A stretch of 64,000 nt of DNA, from NCBI GenBank assembly GCA_021396245.1, contig WNYE01000010.1, positions 186,001-250,000 of the forward strand, in the 5' to 3' direction. The notes under the pieces are model-generated. The model worked only from the letters and a program-made list of their open reading frames with translations, ran no database searches and was not told the origin of the DNA. Position numbers and translations under genes: made by a program. Shown piece after piece: positions 36,701-47,100 of this stretch. How positions within the stretch are numbered: the first letter of the stretch is position 1; the number at the start of each line of letters is the position of its first letter. The stretch is from Sporothrix humicola (Eukaryota; Ascomycota; Sordariomycetes; Ophiostomatales; Ophiostomataceae).

Positions 36701-38502
36701 AGATTGTGGTAGTTCTGAGCCACAAACGCACGATGTGATGACTGCAAGTACGGACGGCGGGCAAGATTGGCATACCGCACGAAATACTCATCTTGCTGCT
36801 CTTGCGTCGTCTTTTTCGTCGATACGGGCGTGCTGGCCTTTGTGGGTGTAATGTCGATTATGACAGGTGTGTCGAGATGCTCCTTGGCCGGCTTTGCTGC
36901 CGGCCGTGCCTCGTTGGTATGTACGACAGGGCTGACCGCATTGATAGGAACAGGCGGCGCCGACGCTTTTGGGCCAGTGGGCGTCGCTGGCGGCCGAATA
37001 TAAGGTTGAGGCACCGGGACAGGCGTGGTAGAAACAGCTGGCGAGGCAGAGACAGCACGCGGGGCTGGTGGGATGCCGCGTATGTTGCTGCGGCGAATAA
37101 AGTCGTCGACCGGCGGCGGTTTGATGGGGGTCTCCGTGCGAGGAGGAGGTTGGACTTCCGATGCCGAGGATCCTCCTAGTCTCGGACGTTGGGGAGGTGC
37201 GACCGGCGTGACTTGCGGGGCAGCGGCGACTTGCGGTCCTGCTGTCCCTTGCCGGGAAGGTGTCTGTCCCTGCGGTACTGAAGGAAAGTGCGCCGAAAGG
37301 GACGTCTTCCGGAACATACTGTCCGGAATATGGGAAGTGGGCCCATATGGGCGAGGCTGAGGCTGCGAGTGTGGTTTCGGGGGCTAAAACACGTCAGTGA
37401 ATGTGAGAGAAAGGAAGGAGGGTGAATGGAATGAGAGGGAAGGAGCGAGGGAGATGAAGGGAAGGAGGTAAGGGAGGTGGTGGGGTTTCAAAACAAGACG
37501 AAGAATAATAGTGAACAATGTGTGAGAGGAAAGTCATAGTGAATAAACAAAGCATACCTGTGTTGAAGCAACACTTCTCGGCGTGGCCATGGGTGGTAGA
37601 CGAGGGACCGGGACTGGTGTTAGTCTCGGCGTCGGTGTCGGCGTGGGTGTCGATGTCGGCGTCGGCTTGCTGGGGACGCTCTTAGCGGGGCCAGCAGTGA
37701 CTGTACTGCTGCTGGCAGCATCATCGTCATCGTCGTCGTCGTCGATAATGAACACGACGCGGTTGTTTTCCTGTGTCTCGGTGACCTTGACAGGCTTCGA
37801 AACGCGTCTTGGCGGCGCTGGTGGGCGCACGGGGGTAGGCACTGGAGATGCTCTCGGGGCCGGCTGGGAGTGTGATATTCTTCGAGGCGACCACGTTATT
37901 GGGGATGCCAGTGAGGATGCTTGAGACAGCTGTGGTGACATTCGAGATGGCGGCTGTGACGACGACGGCGTCTTCCGTGCCACATACTCGGTATTCTTGC
38001 GGAAGCTTCCTGACGGGCCCGACGCGAATGCTGCAGCAGTTGACGACGACGAGGACGACGGAAAACTATTGCTACCTCCGCCGACGCGTCCCGGAGCTGC
38101 TCCTCCAGGCCCAGTCTTTTGCCGCTTCGCCGGCGGCGACGGGGACCGCCAGCTGTCCAACGGGTTGTTGAACACGGGCCGCCTGCTGCTATTGCTGCCA
38201 TTGCTGCTGGTGCTGTTGACGGATTGCTGAGAATGGGACAGTTGGGACAGTTGAGACGGTTGATTGGCGGCTGGGCTCGACGCGCCGAGTGCCATTGCCG
38301 CTCCCGCTCCTGGCGCCGAGTGGGAAAGACTGGCCCGGAAGTTGTCCAAGCCGAATGGGTCAAAACTGAGGCCGCTGGGCTGGCTGGTGCCGATGTTAAA
38401 AGCGCCATTTGTAAACAAGCTGCCGTTATTATTGCTGCTATTGACGTTGCCATTGCTCGTCCCATTGCGGCCGTTGACCGGCTGGCTCGAGCTGCTGTTC
38501 AT
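33793..38502 (-). CDS. Large WD40-repeat protein, tentative Raf1/DIM-9-like DDB1-CUL4 factor
   Basis: Two exons (37558-38502 and 33793-37383) joined across a 174-nt intron (GTATGC donor, TAG acceptor) give 1,511 residues. The ATG at 38502 is used; the frame can be extended four codons upstream only to a TTG. Residues 1-500 are low-complexity: Ser/Asn/Gln-rich, then Ser/Pro/Thr-rich with an Asp run and Thr-Pro hexads. From about residue 860 come WD40-type repeats, with strands ending VQVWYV, LCLWNG, TYVWDT and VKVWNIR, the last resembling the DWD motif of DDB1-binding proteins. An acidic stretch follows (TDDEDGAFLSEDEDEED). The block GYSPRGLD...DIPEDRRNSGELCLW recalls filamentous-fungal proteins annotated Rik1-associated factor 1. 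If right, it would act in H3K9 methylation with CUL4-DDB1. That assignment is from memory and tentative; the gene itself is well supported. Confidence 0.62.
37623..37668 (-). repeat. Thr-Pro hexad repeat inside the WD40 gene
   Basis: Tandem 6-base units of the CGGCGT/CGGTGT type encode alternating Pro-Thr/Ser near the end of exon 1. A GTC/ATC-type triplet run at about 37,722-37,745 encodes consecutive aspartates. Both are coding microsatellites prone to length variation. Confidence 0.75.
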
Positions 38503-38800
38503 TGCCAAAATCAAATCAACTCAGGGGCGGGCCGTTGGGTGACCCGCCCGCACCAAAGCCGCTTGGGCGCACAGCTTCTTGCAGTCCTTTGCGGATGTCA
38601 TAGGTTTGTCTGCTCTCAGCTGTTCATCTGCTTTTGTCGATGCAGATGGTTGCTCGTCGTCAATATCCGTTGTGATGGCCGTTAAAGTTAATGTGTTAAA
38701 AAAGCTCCAAATAATCGGCCGTAATTCTATCTCTTTCCAGGTCACTTCCATCGTGAGGGGCGCGTAAAAATGGGTCCGGAAACGCACTAACAAAAGTCCG
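38503..38800. other. Upstream region of the large WD40 gene
   Basis: About 300 bases of normal composition precede the ATG at 38502 before the sequence turns AT-rich. No clear CT-rich leader is seen here, unlike most other genes of the window. Confidence 0.4.
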
Positions 38801-39530
38801 GTCTTGCTAATTTAGCGAGTAATTTCCCGCTGAATTTTACTGTTTTAAGAGATTGATTAATCTGCTTGTTTCAACCCTTAAGATTTTATAATAGTTAGTA
38901 TTATTTTATAAACATTATAAAAAGTTATAAGCCTTTCTAAAACATAAGCATTACAAAAAAGACAGAAAACTGAGATAACAAGTTTGTATTGTCTTTTGTT
39001 ACATTTAGTATATCTTTAGCATATGTTTGTAAAGACACTGCACAATTGGTTTTATTAAAGACAACAGTCGAGTCGAGCTTAAAATGTAGTTTGAACGTAT
39101 TCGAAACGTGTTTAAAAGTAATTAAGCTTTGTGTATTATCATAGAGTCGCTTACAACGAGCTCTAAAGCGCACACCAGACAAAGATCTAAGAGCTTAGTT
39201 CTTTATTAAGAATATTCAACGTTGGACAATAGGAGAAAGTAAACAACAAAGATACAGCGAATAAACGTATCCATGGGCGATCGAAACAAACAAATGATGG
39301 AGTTGTAACTGCGTTGGTGTAAAACAGGTGTGAAGTTAAATCAAATATTTGATCAAACAGCACAAATGGGGAACGGCGTTCTTATATATAGTTACGTGAC
39401 ACACTTAACTAATATGGTAAATTTATCACTTTAACTTGAGTTACAATTGGCGCCTTAACTTACACTTTGGCCTCCTTTTTTAATAAATGAAAAGAAAAAA
39501 CTACTTTTATTATCTAAAAAGTGAACAAAG
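38801..39530. repeat. AT-rich island, possibly RIP-affected repeat relic
   Basis: About 730 bases are far more AT-rich than anything nearby and rich in TA steps (for example around 38,880-38,940 and 39,380-39,440), with sharp edges against GC-richer DNA. It includes a perfect palindrome ATCAAATATTTGAT (39340-39353). An 81-codon minus-strand frame (38937-39182) may be a degenerate element fragment but is not identifiable. This composition is what repeat-induced point mutation leaves on old transposons. No terminal repeats were found by eye. Confidence 0.4.
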
Positions 39531-39594
39531 GCCGCCGCCGCCCTAGTTTACGACTATACAAACCCGAAGCTGTCACATTTCAAAAAGTGACCAG

Positions 39595-39730
39595 AGTGAG
39601 CAGAAAGTGATATAGAATCAAAAACTTGGGTGCAGCGCATCCTCCCGAGAGAGCGCTGTAAATCGGCCCTTCAGCACGCTAGCTCACTTCGACCAACGCC
39701 AAAAATCGCCCGAGTCCGCCCTATATCATT
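39595..39730. repeat. Segment with overlapping short inverted repeats
   Basis: AGTGAGC (39595-39601) is inverted at 39682-39688, and AGTGATATAG (39606-39615) is nearly perfectly inverted at 39721-39730. The two pairs interleave rather than nest, so a single simple hairpin is not formed. It could be a small MITE-like remnant or chance. Confidence 0.25.
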
Positions 39731-40620
39731 AAGCTTTCCCCACCCCCACCAGATAATGAACTTGTAAGATAACCTCCAAATGGAACGGCCACTGGTTGAA
39801 ACCAATCGTCTTACACGCCTTTAATATAACACAGGCTCAAAAAGAGAAAGGTGTAACAGTATTAATCTGCTTCTTTCTCTGTAAATATTTTGTTTGTACA
39901 ACGATAAAATGAACACTGGCACCCGTCGGTCTGCTCTCCTGTTTTAGACTAAAACCGTGCTGGAAGATCGTCGATGTGAGATTTTAAGGGCTTTCCCCTT
40001 GTTCATTCTCACGGAAGAAGCCCAATAAGGCGTCTGACACATGGCCTGGCCAAGCCATGATGACCGCTGAAGGAGTGCGGCTCAAGCTCTAATACAACGC
40101 TGACAGGGCTGGGCACGCCATAATGACACAGCAAGTCGGCGTTCGGGGGCTGTCGTTTCCAGCAATCGAGATCAAGTGTCACTCACTCCTCGTCACTCGT
40201 TCCTGCCTTTTTAATTACGAAAGCAATAATCTGATAGGATATCCCAGGAAAGAGGGTGTATTGCAAGCAAAACGGGAAGGATGGAAAGGAGTTAATGGGC
40301 GCCAGAAGCGCAAAAGATAAAACCCGAACACGGCAAGAGAGACTGAGAGACCAACACACATTGCGGTTGTTCGGCTGTTCTGCGTGACGAGCACAAACTA
40401 CGTGCGCTTGGCCGTAATACGCGTAAGTGCGCATCGAGCAGAGGCCGAGAAGTGGAGAGGAGACGTGAGATGGGATGAAAGCCAAAAAGCATGGCAAAGG
40501 TGCCTCGCAGGGCAGGATAATACGAGTATCCTTGTAAAGGAAGTCACAAGTGACGACGCCAGTTCACTAATCGACGAACAGCAGAACAAATAAAGAAGGT
40601 GCAAAACCCACGTTACAAAA
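39731..40620. other. Intergenic, nothing recognised
   Basis: Mixed-composition DNA between the AT-rich island and the spaced direct repeats. Short frames (up to about 119 codons on the minus strand at 40398-40757) lack coding bias and recognisable domains. No RNA gene seen. Confidence 0.4.
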
Positions 40621-40636
40621 CTACACATTTGTTTTG

Positions 40637-40716
40637 TTCGCTCTTTCCCTTTCCTCATAACTTGGGCCATTCGCTCTTTCCCTTCTTTCCATTTTCTCGT
40701 GTCGTTCGCTCTTTCC
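40637..40716 (+). promoter_or_regulatory. Three spaced direct copies of TTCGCTCTTTCC
   Basis: Exact 12-base copies lie at 40637-40648, 40670-40681 and 40705-40716, with starts 33 and 35 bases apart and all on the + strand. The spacers differ in sequence, so this is not a simple tandem duplication and looks like an array of binding sites. A CT-rich, leader-like stretch follows (about 40,740-40,870), but no gene with coding bias does. Confidence 0.5.
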
Positions 40717-41636
40717 TTCCTAGCAAAGTATTTACACTTGCTTGACTTGTTTTTCAACTTTCTTTCTTCTCGTTTGAACTGTATCCCTCCAGCCCCGTCC
40801 TAACATCGTCGTTGCCGGGAATAAAACCATCGCCATTCTCACGCCCTCGACGCCCTACTACGGAAAATACGCATCATGATCCGCACCGATCCAGCCCTGC
40901 CTCAATGCTCCGAAGATGCTTCAGGCTCTCGTCCTCTTTCTTTACCTCGATCCCCGATGCCTTGGCGGCGAAAACGTGCGATCCAGCGACAAATAAGGCT
41001 CCCTCAAGCCGCATTAAAAGCAGACTAAAGCCCAGAGATCTACACTTTCAGAGTCCACAATACACCAGCAAACCTTGAATTTTCGTCTCTGGCCACTCGC
41101 AACCTTATCCATTCATGGGCTCTTTTTCCACAAGACTGGAGACTGGCCCTTGTCTTTGTGAGCTCTCTCGCACCCTTGGGTCTTTGCCTTGCCCGATGCC
41201 CGATGGCCCCCACAGATTTGTCTCTGTTTGTAGGGCAGAAGACAACCTGTTCTCGCATTCCCCTTTTTGGTCATCCGGCCTCGATGAATACGAATAGTTG
41301 TTGTCGTCTCCTTTCCTTTTTCTTTTCCCTTATTCCTTTCTGTCATCATATTCTTGCAGCCCGCTCATTTCACATTGTCCTACAATATCGACCGCATCGG
41401 TATCAAATTCTTGAGAAAATGTTTGTATTTTTGACAGTAAGACCCAGGACAAAAGAAAGATATGATGAGAATTATACAGATATATAAACGACAAAAAAGT
41501 CGAGACGGCACAAAAAAGCCGGCATCCCGATCAACAATCAAAACAGAAAAACCGCCTGAGACGAGCTTATATTCCCAACACAATGTACAGTGCTCGCCAA
41601 TTTTCTTAGACAGCAATCGACAACTCCATCTCGCCT
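40717..41636. other. Intergenic with CT-rich leader-like DNA; acyl-CoA synthetase 3' region
   Basis: The + strand is pyrimidine-rich around 40,740-40,870 and again near 41,290-41,350. A frame of 88 codons at 40812-41078 begins at TTG; its first ATG leaves 58 codons with no known relatives that I recognise. The right end should hold the 3' UTR of the minus-strand acyl-CoA synthetase gene. Confidence 0.4.
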
Positions 41637-43763
41637 CTACAGCTTCGCCTTGGACGAGTCCTTCTCGCGGATCTCAGCATACAGCTGGTCCAGCTGCGAG
41701 CGGAAGGCCTTGGCCGCCTGGGGGCGCTTCAGCTTCAGCGTCGGCGTCAGCAGCTCGTTCTCAACCGTGAACGGCTCAATGTCCAGGTACACGTTGCGGA
41801 TCTTTTCGAAGCCGTTGAACTTGTTCTTCTTGCCAATGCCGTCCATGATCGCCTGGACGGCGGCGCGGACACGCGGGTCCTGGGCAGCCTTCTGCAGGGC
41901 CTCGCGGTCTGTAGGCGAGATCGACGTCTTGTCACCGCCCAGAACCTTGCTTGCGAAGGGGGCGAACGTCTCGGGCTCGATACCAAAGATACCGACCAGG
42001 CAGGCCTCGATAGGGTCGCCGTGCACAAACGCCGACGTCAGCAGCGTGCACGCACCCAGGTACACGTTCTCGATCCGCTCGGGCGACACGTACTCGCCCT
42101 GTGCCAGCTTCAGCACGTTCTTCTTGCGGTCGATAATGCTGAACAGACCCATCGAGTTGACCTCGACAATGTCGCCAGTGTGGAACCAGCCGGTGTGTGC
42201 GTCAACAACGCGGGCCGTCTCCTCGGGGTTCTTGAAGTACTCGCTGAACACAATGGGGCCGCGCACCAGCAGCTCACCACGCGGGTTCGGCTTGTCGTCG
42301 ACAGTGTACTCGAGATCCGGAACCGACTCAATGCAGAACTCGCAGCCAGCCTGAGGACCACCGATGTTGCCGGTCGTCATGTCGCCGCGCACCTGCACCG
42401 AACCGACGGCGCACGTCTCCGTCATACCGAAACCCTGCAGGAAGTTGATGCCGAAAGCAGCACGCAGGAACGTCTGGACATCGGGGTCCAGCTGAGCACT
42501 GCCCGAAACCATCGACACAGCGCGGTCCAGACCGACGGCCTTGCGGACCTTGGGCGACCAGATGCGGTCGTACAGAGCATGGTAGTTGGTGGCCTTGCCT
42601 GGCGGTAGGCGCATGTTGGCCAGCTTGGCGTCGACGGCAGCCCGCGACAGGGTGCCCTTGAAGCCATCAGCCTCAACAGTGGCAGAGCGGATGGCCGAGT
42701 TGAACTTGTTGTACAGACGGGGCACCGAGAACAGGCCCGTTGGGCGCAGGATCTTCATGTCGTCGACTAGGCCGACGATGTCGCCGCGGAAGTAGCCGAC
42801 GCGGGCACCCAGGCTGATTGCGGCCCAGTCGGCCATGCGGCCGTAGATGTGTGCCAGGGGCAGGTACGAGATGTGGGTATCGTTGGGGGTCATGAAGCCC
42901 GAGGAGCGGGCGCAGGAGACGGCAGCCAGCATGGCACGGTGGGTCAGCACGACACCCTTGGGGGCACCAGTCGTGCCCGAGGTGTAGTTGATGGTGGTGA
43001 TGTCGTTCTTGGTGGGAGGGCGCATGGCGCGGCCGGAGCGCAGACCAATCTCCTCGACCTCGGACATGGAGTAGATCTGGATACCGTGCTCAGCAGCCAT
43101 CTTGGAGAGCAGAGCGCCCTTGGAAAGGCCTGCGGGCTCACCGGCGTCGAGGGCATCGATCGACACAATGACCTTGAGGCTGGGAACGCGTGGTGCCAGC
43201 TTCAGCAGGGTGGGGATGTGGGCCAGCGAGGCGACAATGCAGGAAAGCTCGCCGTGGTTGATAATGTACTCGGTGGTGTCGGGACCAAGGGTCTCGTACA
43301 GCGACACGTTGTACAGCGACTGGGACATGGCAGCAAGGTCTGTCAGTTGCCACTCGGGGCGGTTCTGGCACCAGATGCCCACGCCATACTTGTCGGCAGT
43401 GATGCCGGCCGCCTTGTTGATTTCGACGAGACCAGCACCGAGGTTCTTGCGGCGCTCAGCAGCCTCCTTGTAGGTCATCCAGACATACTTGTCCTCGTGG
43501 GTCTTGGTGGCCGGGTTCCACGGGCGCCAGCCAAGGAACTGCTTGTTGCCGCGGTGCTTGACGGACGACTCAAAGGCATCGTGCAGGGTGTAGACGCCGG
43601 TCTCGAGCGTCTCGAGCAATGGCGAGTCGCGGAAGCGCCAATGTCTGTACACGGCGGAGCGATTGGGCGTGGCACTGTTGGGGACCGGGACGGCGTAGGG
43701 GGCGCCGGGCGGCGGTGGCGGCGAGATCTTTGCGACCGCGGCAGCGACTTCTGAAGGAGACAT
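41637..43763 (-). CDS. Long-chain acyl-CoA synthetase, peroxisomal (PTS1)
   Basis: The enzyme activates fatty acids with ATP and CoA to acyl-CoA through an acyl-adenylate. It is a single intronless frame of 708 residues, with the ATG at 43763 just after a GA-rich (CT-rich in sense) leader. Visible motifs are the AMP-binding P-loop YTSGTTGAPKG (residues 260-270), GFGMTET (445-451), GWFHTGD (525-531), the fatty-acyl-CoA synthetase signature around DRKKNVLKLAQGEYVSP (546-562) and the C-terminal TPTLKLKRP region with the expected catalytic lysine. The protein ends S-K-A-K-L; AKL is a type 1 peroxisomal targeting signal. This points to the peroxisomal beta-oxidation enzyme (like Aspergillus FaaB or yeast Faa2) rather than cytosolic/ER Faa1. 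An inverted CCTCGG pair 1.2 kb upstream fits fatty-acid induction. Confidence 0.93.
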   Translation of the reverse strand: MSPSEVAAAVAKISPPPPPGAPYAVPVPNSATPNRSAVYRHWRFRDSPLLETLETGVYTLHDAFESSVKHRGNKQFLGWRPWNPATKTHEDKYVWMTYKEAAERRKNLGAGLVEINKAAGITADKYGVGIWCQNRPEWQLTDLAAMSQSLYNVSLYETLGPDTTEYIINHGELSCIVASLAHIPTLLKLAPRVPSLKVIVSIDALDAGEPAGLSKGALLSKMAAEHGIQIYSMSEVEEIGLRSGRAMRPPTKNDITTINYTSGTTGAPKGVVLTHRAMLAAVSCARSSGFMTPNDTHISYLPLAHIYGRMADWAAISLGARVGYFRGDIVGLVDDMKILRPTGLFSVPRLYNKFNSAIRSATVEADGFKGTLSRAAVDAKLANMRLPPGKATNYHALYDRIWSPKVRKAVGLDRAVSMVSGSAQLDPDVQTFLRAAFGINFLQGFGMTETCAVGSVQVRGDMTTGNIGGPQAGCEFCIESVPDLEYTVDDKPNPRGELLVRGPIVFSEYFKNPEETARVVDAHTGWFHTGDIVEVNSMGLFSIIDRKKNVLKLAQGEYVSPERIENVYLGACTLLTSAFVHGDPIEACLVGIFGIEPETFAPFASKVLGGDKTSISPTDREALQKAAQDPRVRAAVQAIMDGIGKKNKFNGFEKIRNVYLDIEPFTVENELLTPTLKLKRPQAAKAFRSQLDQLYAEIREKDSSKAKL

Positions 43764-43789
43764 GATGGAGTTGTGGCCGGGGCTTCACG

Positions 43790-44110
43790 ACTTAAGAAAA
43801 AAGAGGGACGGAGACGGAGCTGGAGGCGGAGAGAGACGGATAGATTGGTAGAGAGATGAGACTGTGCGGAGAGGACAAGGCTGCACAAATTGCTGACACA
43901 GAGACACGGGACGAAGATGCACGAAAGAAAAAGAGAAAAAAAAGGGATGAGAAGTGCGACGAAGATGAATGTCGGTTTGGTCGCAAAAAAGAACAAAGTG
44001 GTATTCCGGGGAAAGGAGGGGAGAAAGAGGAGAAGAAGGGGGGAGAGGAGAGGATATGAAAGGAAAATAAAGGAAGGGACAAAAAAGAAGAAGAAAAGGA
44101 AGCTACGAAG
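43790..44110 (-). promoter_or_regulatory. CT-rich leader of the acyl-CoA synthetase gene
   Basis: The + strand is strongly GA-rich from about 43,790 to 44,110, so the sense strand is a long pyrimidine tract upstream of the ATG at 43763. This is probably the core promoter and transcription start zone. Confidence 0.5.
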
Positions 44111-47100
44111 ACGATGGAGAACGCCCAGAAACTGGAAGGGGGCAAGGCGGAGAAGGAAGACGGGAAGGAGCAGAAGCACAAGCCAAAATACTTGTCGAGA
44201 AGGTGCGAACAACCCCACGAGTCAAACGCGGTCCAATTGTCGAAAGGGTTGGAAAGGGGGAAAGAAGGCAAGAGCCACCGGCAGGGTCGGCGGACGTCAT
44301 TCGGAATTTCACAGCTAACATTCCATTTGTGATTTGGTTGAGGGTTTTGCCTGTTGCTTTCCCCAGGTCGAATTTGCGCCAGCGTCGTATCCTCCCGAGC
44401 CTACATGCGACATCCAATCCTTCGCCTTCGATTGCCCCAAGTCGCGGGGGGTACTCCGTACAATTGTGCCAATGCCCAAAAATGAGGAGATCACGAGCAA
44501 GCGCAACGGCGAACAAACGTAAAAGGGCAAGAGCGCGTACTCAGAATGTACTTACTCCAGACAAGTGTGGACGGCGGCGCCCCCAGACCGGCCAAGAGCG
44601 GAATGTCTAGGCAGGTGCGCTTGACCTGGTTTGTGGTGTTTGTGTGGCAACCACTACTCAGCAGCGGCAAGCTCCAGGCCTGGCGCGAGTCGCGACTGCT
44701 CTTTTTGACTGAATATGTTACTTACGCTTCCCCTGTCTCAAGCTCCTGCACTTCCTCCCCCTTTGATCAGTAGAAAGATACCGAGAGGACCCAGAAAAAG
44801 ACTGTCAAAATCACCGAGAGCGACCCAAAAAAACGAAAACGACACAAAAGGCTCCGACGACAGCATGTTTGCATGGCATTTTTGCTGGGTCTGGGCAATC
44901 CGATATTGGCTGCGACGTACTCCAATTTTTTTTTTGGAGGAAGAAAGGGGGAGGCAACTGCAAAAGTGTGGAGGATTCCGAGGGCCTCGGCACCTGTGGA
45001 GTGAAGATGCGCTGCTAGTCTCGTTTACAGCATACGGGAGCTGCGTGTTGAGCTCCACCCGTGTTCCGCATTGCACTGTATTTTCAAATTTTGACAGTTC
45101 TAACTGGTCTACGGCGATGCATGGCAGGCACGGTGGGTTCCGTCGGCGATTCCTCCCATTCAGACTCTGGGCCCGGGTGCGCCTGCTGTTTCTGTATGCT
45201 CGTTTGGGCTTGTTTTGGTGGTTTTGCTGCCCCGTTGTCTCGTCGTTTCGACGTTCGCGCCTGCCATATTTGTTGCCACCTGCCGAGCGCCGAGTCTGGA
45301 GATTCTGTTGGGGGAGGGTCCTCATCTCCCGTCGCTCGAAAACGGAGACGATCCCCAGATTATCGTGCTGGCCGAACTTTTGCTTCAATTTTCTGAAAAT
45401 ATGCCTCTAATTGTTCTCTGACAATTGCTTTCTGCAAGTTTGACCCTTATGATGGAGTGTGGTGCGGAGATGGCATGTGCGCAGAAGCCAGAACGGCCTC
45501 ATGCACCTTCCCCCAGGCTTTTTGGCTTCTTGGGGGGCGGAGATCAGGCCAAATGCGGTGCTAGCGCATGCACTGGAGTGCACATTGAAAAAGCGGAAGG
45601 GACGACCACCGCCGGCCAGCCGCCCAACCAATTAATCCCATCTCAAAATGGCAGTCATTTGTGCAAATCTGCGCGTAATAGTGACATGTGAAGAAGGAAG
45701 GTGCACAATGTGCAACAAAGCCATGCACCGAAGCAAAAGAGACCAGACACAAACTCTGACAAGATAACAGATAAGAATGCACGTAACTGCACCGGATATT
45801 TCCATGTCGTACGAACATATTGCAACACACCACGTGAGAGCCAAAAGGTGCAATTGAGAACATGTCGAACGTCTTTTGTTGGGATGAGAAAGATAAAGGC
45901 AACTGACAGCCCCACAGTTTGCGAGGCACGACCGTACCTGCCCATTCACTCTGCGATCTTCCTGACAAAAGGATGGTCCTTTGCACCTTCCTCTGAAGCC
46001 AACAAAGTACGACGTACGGCGACACGGGAACACAAGCGCCAGGCCGAGGAATACAGGCTGGCAGGCAGTCGAGCCTCGTTTCCTTGATTCCTCAGAATCC
46101 TCACCTTTCGAATCAGCTTGCGAATCAGCATCACGACTGCACGAGAACAATGTCGCATCCTCGCCGCAATTCGCTTCTCGATGACGGCGTCGCATTGTGA
46201 GAGGAGAAGCAAGAGGAGCGCATTTCGGGAGCGCGGGAGCGCATGTCAGCACTGTCAGCGACCATGGATCTTGGGTCAGGGTCAAACGGTAACTTTGAGA
46301 CCAGCCTGTGAAAGTCGCGTGACAGTACACGTGCAAGTGCATGGCTCATCACCAAGACTCTACTCAACCTTTTTTTTCACTGTCGATGGTTTTCTTTTTC
46401 TTGCACGGCCCTCTCGACTCTTATATTATTTTATCGTCAACCGAAATCTTCTTCCCTTGCCCCATGAGGCTGTTTTAGCTCTTCTCGAGACAACTCAGCC
46501 TCACAATCAAGCACAGAAAGCCAAGATGTTTTGCACGTTTTGGCCAAGTCGGATACTGCCAGAGAACTGCCAGAGAGGCCTGTTCGAGCCTTGTTCGAGC
46601 TCTGTTTCTGCTGATGCCTGACGCATCGCATTGGCCACAGCTTGGCTTCATCGCCTCATCTTGGCTCTTTTTTTCTTGTCGTTGTTTCTCATCTGTTTCC
46701 CAAGCCTTGTCGTCGCCGGAAGATATTGAAGAAAATCAAAGAAAATCGGTACATACGGAAAGTTTATTCACGATCCCTGCTACGGAGATTTATTACCATC
46801 TGACCTATAAGAGGCAGAGTGACGTTGAGGCGCTCAGTCGCTCAGATCCGAAGTCTCGAACCTGGTGGAGCAAGGCTCCGGCAGCTGGAAACAGGGCCAA
46901 GTGGCCAAGAGCCGACCTGACGTTTCTGGGCGTTTTGTGCTGTGGTACAGAGACTTTAGAGACAAAAGCGGACGCTGCGGCTGCGGATTATCTTGGTCCA
47001 GCGATCACACCGTTTTACTCGTCTTCTTTTGTCATTCTCTTGCATCTTCTTTTGTCTTGGCACGAGACGAGAAAGACGAAAATCAAGTGAACCAAGCAGA

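Noticed and set aside
38503..38514. Four extra N-terminal codons for the large WD40 protein
   Set aside because: They require a TTG start; the ATG at 38502 is the proper first codon.
40812..41078. An 88-codon + frame after the spaced repeats
   Set aside because: Starts at TTG; from its first ATG only 58 Ser/Arg/Lys-rich codons remain, with no homology I recognise.
44715..45410. A 231-codon + frame starting with ATG
   Set aside because: Arg/Phe/Trp/Cys-rich random-looking composition, no exon-type codon bias, and a 216-codon minus frame over the same DNA.
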